64,000 nucleotides of DNA from Croceibacterium_A sp035626815 (GTDB lineage: Bacteria > Pseudomonadota > Alphaproteobacteria > Sphingomonadales > Sphingomonadaceae), in assembly GCA_035626815.1 (NCBI GenBank), contig DASPMY010000013.1:47316-111315 (forward strand), read 5' to 3'. The first letter of the stretch is position 1. Every line of letters starts with the position of its first letter. Shown here one piece after another: positions 35,064-43,564 of the stretch. The notes beneath the pieces are model-generated. The model ran no database searches and was not told the DNA's origin. It saw only the letters and a list, made by a program, of their open reading frames with translations. The position numbers and the translations under genes were made by a program.

Positions 35064-38000
35064 GTGTCCAACGACACCATCTACGGCACCAGCGGCAATG
35101 ACACCCTGTCCGGCGGCAACGGCGTCGACACGATCCACGGCGGCGACGGCGACGACATCATTTCCGGCGGCAACGGCGTCGACACGCTCTTCGGCGACGC
35201 CGGGAACGACAAGCTCTACGGCGACAACGGCGCGGACAATCTGACGGGCGGCGCCGGCGACGATCTCCTCGACGGCCTCAACGGCTTCGACGTCGCGTAT
35301 TATTCGGGGCTGATCGGCGAGTACTCGTTCCTCGCCGCCGCCGGCTACCTGCACATCATCCACCAGGGCGGCGCGGGCGCCGATGGCCACGACCAGGTCA
35401 TCCGGGTCGAGCAGCTGGTGTTCGCCGACCGCATCATCGACCTGACCGGCAACACCGACAACGCGCCGGTGGCGGCCGACGATCACGTCTCCGTCGGCGA
35501 GGATGCCGGGACCTACAGCAGCGGCTCCGGCAGCGTGCTCGACAACGACTTCGACTTCGAAGGCGACCCGCTGACGGTGACCGGCACGACCCTCACCGGC
35601 ACCTACGGCACGCTGACGATCAACGCCGACGGCACGTACAGCTACGCACTGTCGGCCTCGGCCCAGGCGCTCGCCGAGGGCGAGCTCGTCGAGGACAGCT
35701 TCAACTACACCGTATCGGACGGCAACAGCACCGACACCGGCGCGCTGGTGTTCCACGTCGCCGGCGCCAACGACGCGCCGGTCGCCAATCCCGATGCCGC
35801 CACCACCGGCGAGAACGACGTCGCGCTGATCGACGTCCTCGCCAACGATACCGACATCGATAACAACTCGGTCCTCGCCGTGCTCGCGACCTCGGCGCCG
35901 CCGGGACAGGGCGCCGCGACGGTCGTCGGCAACCAGGTCGAGTACGACCCGGGCACCGACTTCGAGGCGCTGGCGGTCGGCCAGAGCGAGGCCGTGGCGG
36001 TCAGCTACACCATCGGCGACGAGCATGGCGCCACCGCGTCCGCGACCGTCACCGTCACCGTCACCGGCGCCAACGACGGCCCGGTCGCCAATCCCGACAG
36101 CGGCGGCACGAGCGAGAACGCGACGCTGCTGGTCGACGTGCTGGCCAACGACACCGACATCGATAACGGCGCGGTGCTGACCGTCACCGCCGCCTCGGCA
36201 CCCGCCGGCCAGGGCCACGCCTCGATCGTCGGCAACCAGGTCCAGTTCGATCCGGGCAGCGACTTCGACGACCTCGCGGTCGGCGAGAGCGAGACCGTCG
36301 TGGTCAGCTACGACATGCAGGACGAGCATGGCGCGGGCTCGTCGTCGACGGTGACCATCACGGTGACCGGCACCAACGACACCCCGGTCGCCAATCCCGA
36401 CACTCGCACGATCGGCGAGAACACGGCGATCGTGGTCGACGTGCTCGCCAACGACACCGACGCCGACCACGAGCCGGTGCTGGTCGTCACCAGCGCGTCG
36501 GTGCCGGCCGGACAAGGCACGGTCACGATCGTCGAGAACCAAGTGAGGTTCGACCCGGGCAGCGACTTCGACCATCTCGAGAACGGCGAGACTGCGGTCG
36601 TCGTCGTCGACTACACGATCGACGACGAGCATGGCGCGCAGTCCTCGTCGTCCATCACGCTGACCATCCAGGGCCGCACCGAGGCCACTGCGAACACCGG
36701 CACCAACGATGGCGAAACGCTGGTCGGTACACCGGGCGACGACACCATCGACGCGCTCGGCGGCGACGACACCGTGTTCGGTCTGGCCGGCAACGATACC
36801 CTCTCGGGCGGCGACGGTTCCGACGCCCTGCACGGCGAGGAGGACGACGACGTCCTCGAAGGCGGCAACGACCGCGATTTCCTCTATGGCGGCGACGGCC
36901 ACGACCAGTTGCTCGGTCAGGCGGCCAACGACACCCTCGAGGGTGGCGAGGGCGACGACCAGCTTTCAGGTGGCGACGGGTTCGACGACCTGCACGGCGA
37001 TGGCGGCAACGACGATCTGCAAGGCGGCAATGACGACGACTTCCTGCTCGGAGGTGAAGGCAATGACCAGTTGCAGGGCGAGGCCGGCCTGGACAGCCTT
37101 TTCGGCGAGATTGGCGACGACCAGCTGACCGGCGGCGCCGGAAATGACGCGCTCGACGGCGGCGAAGGCAACGATGTGCTCGACGGCGGCGACGGCGAGG
37201 ATTTCCTGGCCGATTTCCTCGGGGCCAACAGCCTGGCCGGCGGCCTCGGTCACGACCAGATCATTGCCAGCTCGTCCGGCGGCATCCAGACGATCGATGG
37301 CGGCGACGGCAACGACACCATCCGTCATTACTATCGGGAATCCGCCAGCACGATCACCACCGGCACAGGCAGCGACACGATCGAGCTGGCCCACGTCAAT
37401 GTCGGGACGGCCGCGATCGTCGTCAGCGACTTCACGCCCGGCGCCGGCGGCGACGTTGTCCGGCTCTCGGGTGATGACGGATCGCTGCTCGGCCTGCTCA
37501 CCGGCTGGGACGGCAGCTCCAACCCGTTCGGCTCGGGTTTCCTGCGGCTGCAGCAGAGCGGTGCCGACACCGTCCTCGAATGGGACCATGATGGCGACAC
37601 CGGCGGCTCGAGCTTCGAAACGCTCGTCGTCTTCCAGAACACCACCGCCGGGGACTTCACCGAGGCGAACTTCTTCCCCGCCTATCCGCCCGACGGATCG
37701 GCTCCCGCGGGCGAGACGATCACCGGCACCGCAGACAGCGAATCCCTGACGGGCACTGTCGGCGACGACACGATCGATGGTCTCGCCGGTGAAGACACCA
37801 TATTTGGCCTCGCCGGAGCTGACATCATCAACGGCGGCGACGGGTTCGACTACCTCAGCGGCGACGCCGACGATGACGTCATCGACGGCGGCAACGACGA
37901 CGACTTCCTGTTGGGTGGCGAGGGCAACGACCAGACGCTCGGCCAAGCCGGAAGCGACAGCCTCCTCGGCGAGGCCGGCAACGACCAGCTTACCGGCGGT

Positions 38001-39284
38001 GCCGGTAACGACAGTCTCGACGGCGGCGACGGCGACGACGCGCTCGACGCCGGCGAGGGGGACGACTTCCTGAGCGATGTCGGCGGAACCAACAGCTTGG
38101 TCGGCGGCCTCGGCAACGACTTTATCGTCGCCGCTTCTTCGGGCGGGATCCAGACGATCAATGGTGGCGACGGCAACGACACCGTGATCCACTATTATCG
38201 GGATTCGGCGAGCACGATCACCACCGGCACCGGCAGCGACACGATCGAGCTGGCTCACGCCAATCTCGGCGCGGCGGCGATCACCGTCACCGACTTCACT
38301 CCGGGCGCCGGCGGCGACGTGTTCCGGCTCGGTGGCGACGACGGATCGCTGCTGAGCCTCCTCTCGGGGTGGGACGGCAGCTCCAACCCGTTCGATACGG
38401 GCTTCGTGCGGCTGCAGCAAAGCGGCGCCGACACCCTGCTCGAATGGGACCAGGACGGCGATGCCGGCGGGTCGGCGTTCGAGACGCTGGTGGTATTCCA
38501 GAACACCACCGCGGGGGACTTCACCGACGCCAACTTCGCGCCCGGCTATGACCCGGACGGGTCGGCACCGGCGGGGCGGTCGATCATCGGGACCAGCGAG
38601 GACGATACGCTGGCCGGCACGATCGGCGGTGACACCATCGACGCGCTCGGCGGCAACGACTTCGTCACCGGCGGCGCCGGTGCCGACGTTATCTATGGCC
38701 GGGACGGCAGCGACCTGTTGACGGGCGAGGCCGACGACGACGTCATCGAGGGCGGCACCGAGGACGACTTCGCGTGGGGTGGCGACGGCAGCGATCAACT
38801 GCTCGGCCAGGACGGCAATGACCTCCTCTTCGGCGAGAACGGCGGCGACCAGTTGACGGGCGGAGCCGGAAACGACGGGCTCGAGGGCGGCGACGGCGAC
38901 GATTCGCTGACCGGCGGCGATGGCGACGACTTCCTGGCCGGCGGGCTGGGTGCAGACATGCTGTCCGGCGGACTCGGCACCGACATTTTCGATTTCCGGT
39001 CCGCGTCCGAGGGACCGGACGAGGTCACCGACTTTGTCGGCGGCGGCGACCTGATCCGCGTGTGGGCGGACGGCTTCGGCGGCGGCCTCGTCAGTGGCGG
39101 CGCGGTAACGCTCGTCTCCGGGTCCGATCCGACCGCCTCGGACGAGACGGGCCAGTTCCTGTTCGACACCGACGACGGCAGCTTGCTGTGGGACGCCGAT
39201 GGCACCGGAACCGCCGATGCCGTGCTCGTGGCCACGTTCAGCAACGTCCCTACCCTGACGGCGACCGATTTTTTTGTGAATTAG
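35064..39284 (+). CDS. RTX / VCBS-repeat secreted protein with internal duplication
   Basis: A 1406-residue acidic protein; GTG start with a GAGGAGGGG ribosome binding site. Residues 1-90 hold an N-terminal set of GGxGxDxxx calcium repeats. Residues about 130-545 are four VCBS/cadherin-like repeats (NDAPVANPD and VDVLANDTDID units). From about 550 to the end there are several RTX blocks. An 864-nt (288-residue) unit is tandemly duplicated with high identity: HYYRESASTITTGTG at 37326 recurs as HYYRDSASTITTGTG at 38190, each followed by the same FTPGAGGDV and LLxGWDGSSNPF segments. There is no Sec signal, as expected for type I secretion; the exporter at 4474-8889 is the candidate. Confidence 0.92.
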   Translation: MSNDTIYGTSGNDTLSGGNGVDTIHGGDGDDIISGGNGVDTLFGDAGNDKLYGDNGADNLTGGAGDDLLDGLNGFDVAYYSGLIGEYSFLAAAGYLHIIHQGGAGADGHDQVIRVEQLVFADRIIDLTGNTDNAPVAADDHVSVGEDAGTYSSGSGSVLDNDFDFEGDPLTVTGTTLTGTYGTLTINADGTYSYALSASAQALAEGELVEDSFNYTVSDGNSTDTGALVFHVAGANDAPVANPDAATTGENDVALIDVLANDTDIDNNSVLAVLATSAPPGQGAATVVGNQVEYDPGTDFEALAVGQSEAVAVSYTIGDEHGATASATVTVTVTGANDGPVANPDSGGTSENATLLVDVLANDTDIDNGAVLTVTAASAPAGQGHASIVGNQVQFDPGSDFDDLAVGESETVVVSYDMQDEHGAGSSSTVTITVTGTNDTPVANPDTRTIGENTAIVVDVLANDTDADHEPVLVVTSASVPAGQGTVTIVENQVRFDPGSDFDHLENGETAVVVVDYTIDDEHGAQSSSSITLTIQGRTEATANTGTNDGETLVGTPGDDTIDALGGDDTVFGLAGNDTLSGGDGSDALHGEEDDDVLEGGNDRDFLYGGDGHDQLLGQAANDTLEGGEGDDQLSGGDGFDDLHGDGGNDDLQGGNDDDFLLGGEGNDQLQGEAGLDSLFGEIGDDQLTGGAGNDALDGGEGNDVLDGGDGEDFLADFLGANSLAGGLGHDQIIASSSGGIQTIDGGDGNDTIRHYYRESASTITTGTGSDTIELAHVNVGTAAIVVSDFTPGAGGDVVRLSGDDGSLLGLLTGWDGSSNPFGSGFLRLQQSGADTVLEWDHDGDTGGSSFETLVVFQNTTAGDFTEANFFPAYPPDGSAPAGETITGTADSESLTGTVGDDTIDGLAGEDTIFGLAGADIINGGDGFDYLSGDADDDVIDGGNDDDFLLGGEGNDQTLGQAGSDSLLGEAGNDQLTGGAGNDSLDGGDGDDALDAGEGDDFLSDVGGTNSLVGGLGNDFIVAASSGGIQTINGGDGNDTVIHYYRDSASTITTGTGSDTIELAHANLGAAAITVTDFTPGAGGDVFRLGGDDGSLLSLLSGWDGSSNPFDTGFVRLQQSGADTLLEWDQDGDAGGSAFETLVVFQNTTAGDFTDANFAPGYDPDGSAPAGRSIIGTSEDDTLAGTIGGDTIDALGGNDFVTGGAGADVIYGRDGSDLLTGEADDDVIEGGTEDDFAWGGDGSDQLLGQDGNDLLFGENGGDQLTGGAGNDGLEGGDGDDSLTGGDGDDFLAGGLGADMLSGGLGTDIFDFRSASEGPDEVTDFVGGGDLIRVWADGFGGGLVSGGAVTLVSGSDPTASDETGQFLFDTDDGSLLWDADGTGTADAVLVATFSNVPTLTATDFFVN
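37040..38580 (+). repeat. 864-nt tandem duplication inside the RTX gene
   Basis: Corresponding bases lie 864 apart (288 codons): CATTACTATCGG at 37326 and CACTATTATCGG at 38190. The stretches about 37040-37716 and 37904-38580 align without obvious gaps. Both keep the frame. This marks recent module amplification. Confidence 0.8.
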
Positions 39285-39887
39285 CACGCCGATCCCCGAC
39301 CTTCCGTCGGGATGCCAAGCATTTCGCAGGCTGGAGGGTGCTCGCGAACACGTCTTGGCGCGAGCGCCTGCTTGGACTCCGCTCACTCGATTTCGCCGCC
39401 CGGCAAGGTGCCTAGGCGCTCGAGCAAGCCGGGATCGGCACGATGTGGTGGACTGGAGGCAAGCGCCTGGCATTCGGCGACGGTCCGGTGTCTCGACAAC
39501 CGGCACCAAACTCGGACCACCACCCGCCGACACAAAAGATCCGCCGACGAATGGCGACGGAGCATTTTCCGGCACGGGATGAGCCCGAGGCCCGACGGTG
39601 ATCGCGCGATGGCGCCGTCCGCGCGCAATGGCGGCAAGCAACGACGCCTGCGTTCAGAGCGTTGATCTTGAAACGGTGGTTGCGGGGGTCCGCGACCGAC
39701 ACAGCAGTATAGGTCGATCGATTAGCGTCTGACGGGGCCGCCGCGCCCCCACGATCCACGCGCCGGCAGCGCTCGCGGACCGCCGTGAGCGCCTCCTTCT
39801 CACATCGCTGCACGATTGCCCGCCGCCGGCCGACGTGATTCCGGCGACGGTTTCGTGCGTCCGAAATCCCGAGACGGGAGAGGCGCA
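39285..39887. other. Gene-less stretch at the RTX / prophage junction
   Basis: About 600 bases with only chance-like open frames on both strands. I see no tRNA, integrase or clear direct repeat that could be called an attachment site. The left border of the prophage is likely here. The last bases carry the GGGAGAGG ribosome binding site of the next gene. Confidence 0.45.
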
Positions 39888-40739
39888 ATGTACCGCGTCA
39901 ATAATGTTCCTGCGGCCAGCAAGGCACGCCCCTTCGACGCGCAGCCGATCGGCGCGATCGCCGCCGCGGTCGCCGGTTACGAGCTGGACCGTAAGACTCG
40001 CCTGAAGCTCGGCCGGGGCGACAGCAAGCGCACCGGCCAGCCTGTTTGGCGCAACAGCTACTACGAAGGCATCGAGAAGAAGGTTTGGCGCCCGTTCGGA
40101 GACGGGACGACCCGAGGCGGGAAACGCCTCGCAGGCGCCCTCCTGGCCGCCGCACGGCGCGTCGAGCGCACGACCCGGGCGGAGCGCAAGGCCGGGACGC
40201 CGGGCCTCAAACGCGGCGTTCTGGGCGACGTCGGCGTCGCCGTGCTCGAGACGTTGCTCGAGCTCGTCGACTTCGCCACCGGCCGCCTCGAGCCGGCGAT
40301 CGAGACGATCGCGGAAAGGGCCGGCTACTGCTACTCAGCCGCGCATGCGGCGCTCTGCCGTTTGCGCGAGCACGGCTTCCTGCACTGGGTGCGCCGATCG
40401 AGGCCGATTGAAGAGCCGCGCCCGGGCGGCCAGCAGGTCGAGCAGATCACCAACGCCTACATCCTGCTCGTGCCGGAGCAGCTGCGCGGCCTGGTCGAGC
40501 TGATCTGCGGCAAGGCCCCCTTGCCGGCCGACGAGGAGTGGCGCCGCGCCGAGAGCAAGCGGCAGGTTGAGGTGATGCTCGCCGGGTTGGATGCTCAAGA
40601 GTTCATGCGCGCCACCTGGACCGGCGACCCGCTCGCCGGCGAGACGCTGAGGCGCATCGCCTCCCTGCTCGAGCCGGCGTGGAAGGGGGGGGCGAATACG
40701 CAAATGCGTGAGAAACCGGGGGATCATACTGATCCTTAA
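39888..40739 (+). CDS. Winged-helix replication-type protein of a mobile element
   Basis: A 283-residue basic protein. The ATG at 39888 is preceded by GGGAGAGG and chosen over an upstream in-frame start. KKVWRPFGDGTTRGGKRLAG lies in the N-terminal half. The central region LVDFATGRLEPAIETIAERA plus GYCYSAAHAALCRLREHGF is a helix-turn-helix followed by a wing (LHWVRRSRP) and QVEQITNAYILLVP. This arrangement resembles Rep/DnaA-loader-like proteins of alphaproteobacterial mobile elements. Role in phage replication is inferred. It is the leftmost gene I attribute to the prophage. Confidence 0.65.
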   Translation: MYRVNNVPAASKARPFDAQPIGAIAAAVAGYELDRKTRLKLGRGDSKRTGQPVWRNSYYEGIEKKVWRPFGDGTTRGGKRLAGALLAAARRVERTTRAERKAGTPGLKRGVLGDVGVAVLETLLELVDFATGRLEPAIETIAERAGYCYSAAHAALCRLREHGFLHWVRRSRPIEEPRPGGQQVEQITNAYILLVPEQLRGLVELICGKAPLPADEEWRRAESKRQVEVMLAGLDAQEFMRATWTGDPLAGETLRRIASLLEPAWKGGANTQMREKPGDHTDP

Positions 40740-40744
40740 GCGGA

Positions 40745-40767
40745 ATGAGGCCGCTAGGCGGCCTCAT
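40745..40767. terminator. Perfect 10-bp hairpin after the replication-type gene
   Basis: ATGAGGCCGC and GCGGCCTCAT pair fully around a TAG loop 6 nt after the stop codon. There is no T run, so it may be a weak or Rho-assisted transcription end. Confidence 0.6.
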
Positions 40768-41154
40768 GCGCAGAATTTGCTGGCCGATCGCAAACCGAAA
40801 CGACCGAAGAGAACGCCACGAACCGCCGGACGCACCGGCGGAACGGCCGGCTTGCGCCGGCCGGGCTCGGCGGGGGCCGAGGAGCAAAGGTCGTGCCAGC
40901 CCGCGGCCGTCGCTCGAACCGCTCGGTCCGCGCATCAAATCGCAACAGCCGGCAACCAACGCGGCCCTCCGGGGTCCAAGGGGGCCGAGCGGTCGCACTA
41001 CGCCCCGCTCAACTGCATCAAAACCGACCCCAAAAGCTCGCAGGCGAGGCGCGGGGGCAAGCGCGGCGCGCGGGGTCAAGAAGGCTGGCATTCGGGCCGT
41101 TCATGTGAGGGAGTGCGTGACTGAACGATTGTCAGGCGGCCGCGCGGCGTGGCG
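40768..41154. other. Gene-less stretch in the prophage
   Basis: Overlapping Arg-, Pro- and Gly-rich open frames exist on both strands, but none shows a family motif or a ribosome binding site. Nothing else is recognisable. A packaging (cos) site would be expected near the left end of a P2-like genome but cannot be identified from sequence alone. Confidence 0.4.
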
Positions 41155-41376
41155 CTAGCGCGGCGCCGGTGCGATGTTCGCCGGGCAGCTGCCGCATGCC
41201 TTGCAGCGGAAGTGCGACGCCGCGCCGGCCAGGCCGATCGGCCAGCCCTCGCGATTGAACCGGGCAACCACCTCGAGCCGCGCGAGCACGGCCCGGTGCC
41301 CGCAGTAGCAGGTCACCTCGATGTCGCAGCGATGGCGGACGAAGTCGTGGATCGTGCGGAAGACTCGAGTGCTCAC
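41155..41376 (-). CDS. Small zinc-knuckle protein (possible late-gene activator)
   Basis: A 73-residue protein with two cysteine pairs: EVTCYCGHRAVL (C-x-C-x-H, residues about 22-27) and HFRCKACGSCPANI (C-x-x-C-x-x-C near the C-terminus). This could bind one zinc. The size and paired-cysteine layout recall P2 Ogr/delta activators, but the spacing differs and sequence identity is low, so the parallel is only structural. It is the first leftward gene after the replication-type region and is separated from the Dam gene by a long perfect inverted repeat. Confidence 0.6.
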   Translation of the reverse strand: MSTRVFRTIHDFVRHRCDIEVTCYCGHRAVLARLEVVARFNREGWPIGLAGAASHFRCKACGSCPANIAPAPR

Positions 41377-41447
41377 CCGCCGGCTTTGGAACAGACACGG
41401 AACAGCGGCAATCGGGCGCGCGCCTGATCCTCCCGGCTTTTCGCGCG

Positions 41448-41491
41448 AGGTGGACTAGTCCGGCGCCGAATCGGGCCGGACTAGTCCACCT
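41448..41491. repeat. Perfect 17-bp inverted repeat between dam and the zinc-knuckle gene
   Basis: AGGTGGACTAGTCCGGC and its exact complement flank a 10-nt centre. Each arm contains the palindrome GGACTAGTCC, so it could be two operators or a bidirectional terminator. No T run follows on either strand. Confidence 0.75.
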
Positions 41492-41503
41492 CTGGCCTGG
41501 GCG

Positions 41504-42334
41504 TCAGGCCGCCCGGCCTCCGGTGATCACCAGCTCGCGGGCGATCTTGCCGTTGTCGTTGCCGGCGATCGTGTAGCGCACCTCCTCCTCGCGGAAGGCG
41601 AAGCCGGCGAAGATACGGCGCACGTCGGGATGGTCGTTGATCGACAGGATGAAGCGGCCGCGCAACGCGCGCAGCTGCTCCGCCATCAGCTCGAACTGGT
41701 CGCGGCCGAACAGTTCGGCGCCGTAGTCGCCTTCGCTGCCGTAATACGGTGGGTCGAGATAGAACAGGGTGCCCGGCCGGTCGTAGCGGGCGAGGAACTG
41801 GCTCCACGGCAGTCGCTCGATCGTCACGGACGCCAGGCGCTCGTGGATCGCCTCGAGCAACGGGCCCAGCTTGGTGACGTCGAACCGCGCCGGCGCATCG
41901 ATGCGCACGCCGAAGTTGCGCCCGGCGACCTTCCCGCCGAAGGCGAGCCGCTGCAGGTAGAGGAACCGCGCCGATCGCTGCAGGTCGGTCAGCGTAGTCG
42001 GGTCCTGACGCATGAGCCGCTCGAAGCCGGCGCGGCTCGAGATCTGGAACCGGAGCATCTCGAGAAAGGCGATGTAGTGGTGCTGCAGCACGCGGAAGAA
42101 GGTGGCGACGTCCTCCGACCAGTCGTTGATGACCTCGACCCGTGGACGTCGATCGCGGCGGAAGAACACGCCGCCCATGCCGACGAACGCCTCGGCATAG
42201 GTCACGTGCGGCGTGGCGCCGATCAGCGGCACCAGGCGCTTCGCGAGGTTGCGCTTGCCGCCAATGTAGGCCGCGGCGGGACGGACTGGCTCGACCGGCT
42301 CAAGCTGGACAGCAACAGGGGAATTACAGGACAT
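41504..42334 (-). CDS. Phage D12-class DNA adenine methylase
   Basis: A 276-residue N6-adenine methyltransferase. It shows AAYIGGKRNLAKRLVPLI (residues 21-38; SAM-binding FxGxK-type motif), EAFVGMGGVFFR and the catalytic DPPY at 194-197 followed by YGSEGDYG. The C-terminal INDHPDVRRIF is also typical. The ATG follows AAGGAGC. Phages use such enzymes to hide their sites from host restriction or to alter regulation. It is co-oriented with portal and terminase. Confidence 0.9.
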   Translation of the reverse strand: MSCNSPVAVQLEPVEPVRPAAAYIGGKRNLAKRLVPLIGATPHVTYAEAFVGMGGVFFRRDRRPRVEVINDWSEDVATFFRVLQHHYIAFLEMLRFQISSRAGFERLMRQDPTTLTDLQRSARFLYLQRLAFGGKVAGRNFGVRIDAPARFDVTKLGPLLEAIHERLASVTIERLPWSQFLARYDRPGTLFYLDPPYYGSEGDYGAELFGRDQFELMAEQLRALRGRFILSINDHPDVRRIFAGFAFREEEVRYTIAGNDNGKIARELVITGGRAA

Positions 42335-42493
42335 TAACCAAAGCTCCTTAGACCCCGCCGAGCCGGACGCGGCAGGCGGGACGGCCCCTGGCGGGACCGG
42401 TGGGGTTCGTGAGGAGCTGTGTTCCTCGGTACTTGGGCGTTGGCGCGCCCGGTCCCCCGCCTTTTCGCCGCGGGGGTGGCGATCTCTCGCCGC

Positions 42494-43564
42494 TCAGGCG
42501 GCCGGCGCCGCGCCTCCCGCGGGATCGTAGGGAGCGAACGCCACCGCCGGCAGGCCGAGCCAGTCGTTGACCTCGGCCAGGCGCACCATCAGCGGCTCGA
42601 TCTCGTTGCCCATGAACACGTCGAGCGCGGTCCGCGCGTCGCCGAAGCCGCCGTTGTTCTCGGGGATGATCGCCACCAGCTGCGGCGGGGTGCGGTGCGC
42701 GGCGAGCATCTCGTCGCGGCTGACCCGCTTGATGTTGAAGAACTCGTCCTTGGCGGCGACCTCGCCGACCGGGATGATCTGGATGTCGTCCTTCTTGCCG
42801 CCGGGCGCGTGCAGGAACAGGTTGCGGAAGTTGCCCGGGCCCTTGCTCGCGCGCATCGCCTCGCGGACCTTGTCGGCGTCCTCGTTGGTGATGCCGGCGC
42901 CGGCGGCGTAGAAGATGAAGCCGGCATGGCTGCCGTTGAGGTAGTAGCGCCGGCGGAACAGCGTCGCCGCCTCGCCGAGCAGACCGGCCTGCAGCGCGCC
43001 GAAGAACTCGGGCACGCCGTAGATCTCCTGGCTCGGGTGCTCCTGCATCAGCTGGAACACGCTGCCGGGCTCGAAGGCGTGCTCCTGCTTCCAGCCCTGG
43101 ACGAAGAAGAACTCGCCGTCGGCGACGCCGCGGCGGGTGTAGCGCGCCAGCGCGTGGGCCAGGCGCAGCGGCCGCCCGGCGAGGTTGTCGCGCCGCTCGA
43201 GGTAGCCGTCGCCGATCGCGAGGAAGTCGAGCGCCCACTTGCGGAACGTCGCCCGGTCGAGCCACCGCGAGGGGATGAAGTGCTTGGCCAGCAGGTTGAC
43301 CTTCAGCCGGATGCAGCTCGCGTGCGGCCCGGGCATGTCGAACGCCTTGGCGAGGCCGCAGCGCGACACCGGCGGCACGTACCAGCGGCCGTTGGTGACG
43401 CTTTCGATGTGGCTGAGGAACCCCGACCGGTCGAGCACCGGCTCGGGATCGCCGAACGTGAAGGCGGTGATGTTGCCCTTCCCGTCCTGGTCGATGACCG
43501 CCTGGCTCGCCGGCGGCAGCTCGCGGCCGCGCGCGTCGTAGAGGGTGACCGCTTTCTCGCTCAT
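42494..43564 (-). CDS. Q: Phage portal protein (P2 Q type)
   Basis: A 356-residue PBSX-family portal. Signals are the N-terminal SEKAVTLYDARGREL, a PVSRCGLAKAFDMPGPHASC stretch, GDGYLERRDNLAGRPLRL, FQLMQEHPSQEIYGVPEFFG and RRRYYLNGSHAGFIFYA. The ATG overlaps the terminase stop. The portal forms the 12-subunit DNA gate in the capsid. A C-rich 7-bp hairpin (CCCCCGC/GCGGGGG, about 42449-42475) follows the stop and may end the transcript. Confidence 0.92.
   Translation of the reverse strand: MSEKAVTLYDARGRELPPASQAVIDQDGKGNITAFTFGDPEPVLDRSGFLSHIESVTNGRWYVPPVSRCGLAKAFDMPGPHASCIRLKVNLLAKHFIPSRWLDRATFRKWALDFLAIGDGYLERRDNLAGRPLRLAHALARYTRRGVADGEFFFVQGWKQEHAFEPGSVFQLMQEHPSQEIYGVPEFFGALQAGLLGEAATLFRRRYYLNGSHAGFIFYAAGAGITNEDADKVREAMRASKGPGNFRNLFLHAPGGKKDDIQIIPVGEVAAKDEFFNIKRVSRDEMLAAHRTPPQLVAIIPENNGGFGDARTALDVFMGNEIEPLMVRLAEVNDWLGLPAVAFAPYDPAGGAAPAA

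Noticed and set aside
34869..36902. Long leftward open frame (about 677 codons)
   Set aside because: It is antisense to the RTX/VCBS gene, whose repeated codons keep the complement free of stops; its product is low-complexity Val/Asp/Gly.
35064..39284. Possible CRISPR-like regular repeats
   Set aside because: The repeats are codon-level RTX and VCBS units in an open frame, not identical repeats with unique spacers.
39285..39887. tRNA-based attachment site for the prophage
   Set aside because: No tRNA-like T-loop/CCA pattern or matching direct repeat could be seen.
40708..41124. Open frames after the replication-type gene
   Set aside because: Arg/Pro/Gly-rich in every frame and no recognisable motif; typical of high-GC non-coding DNA.
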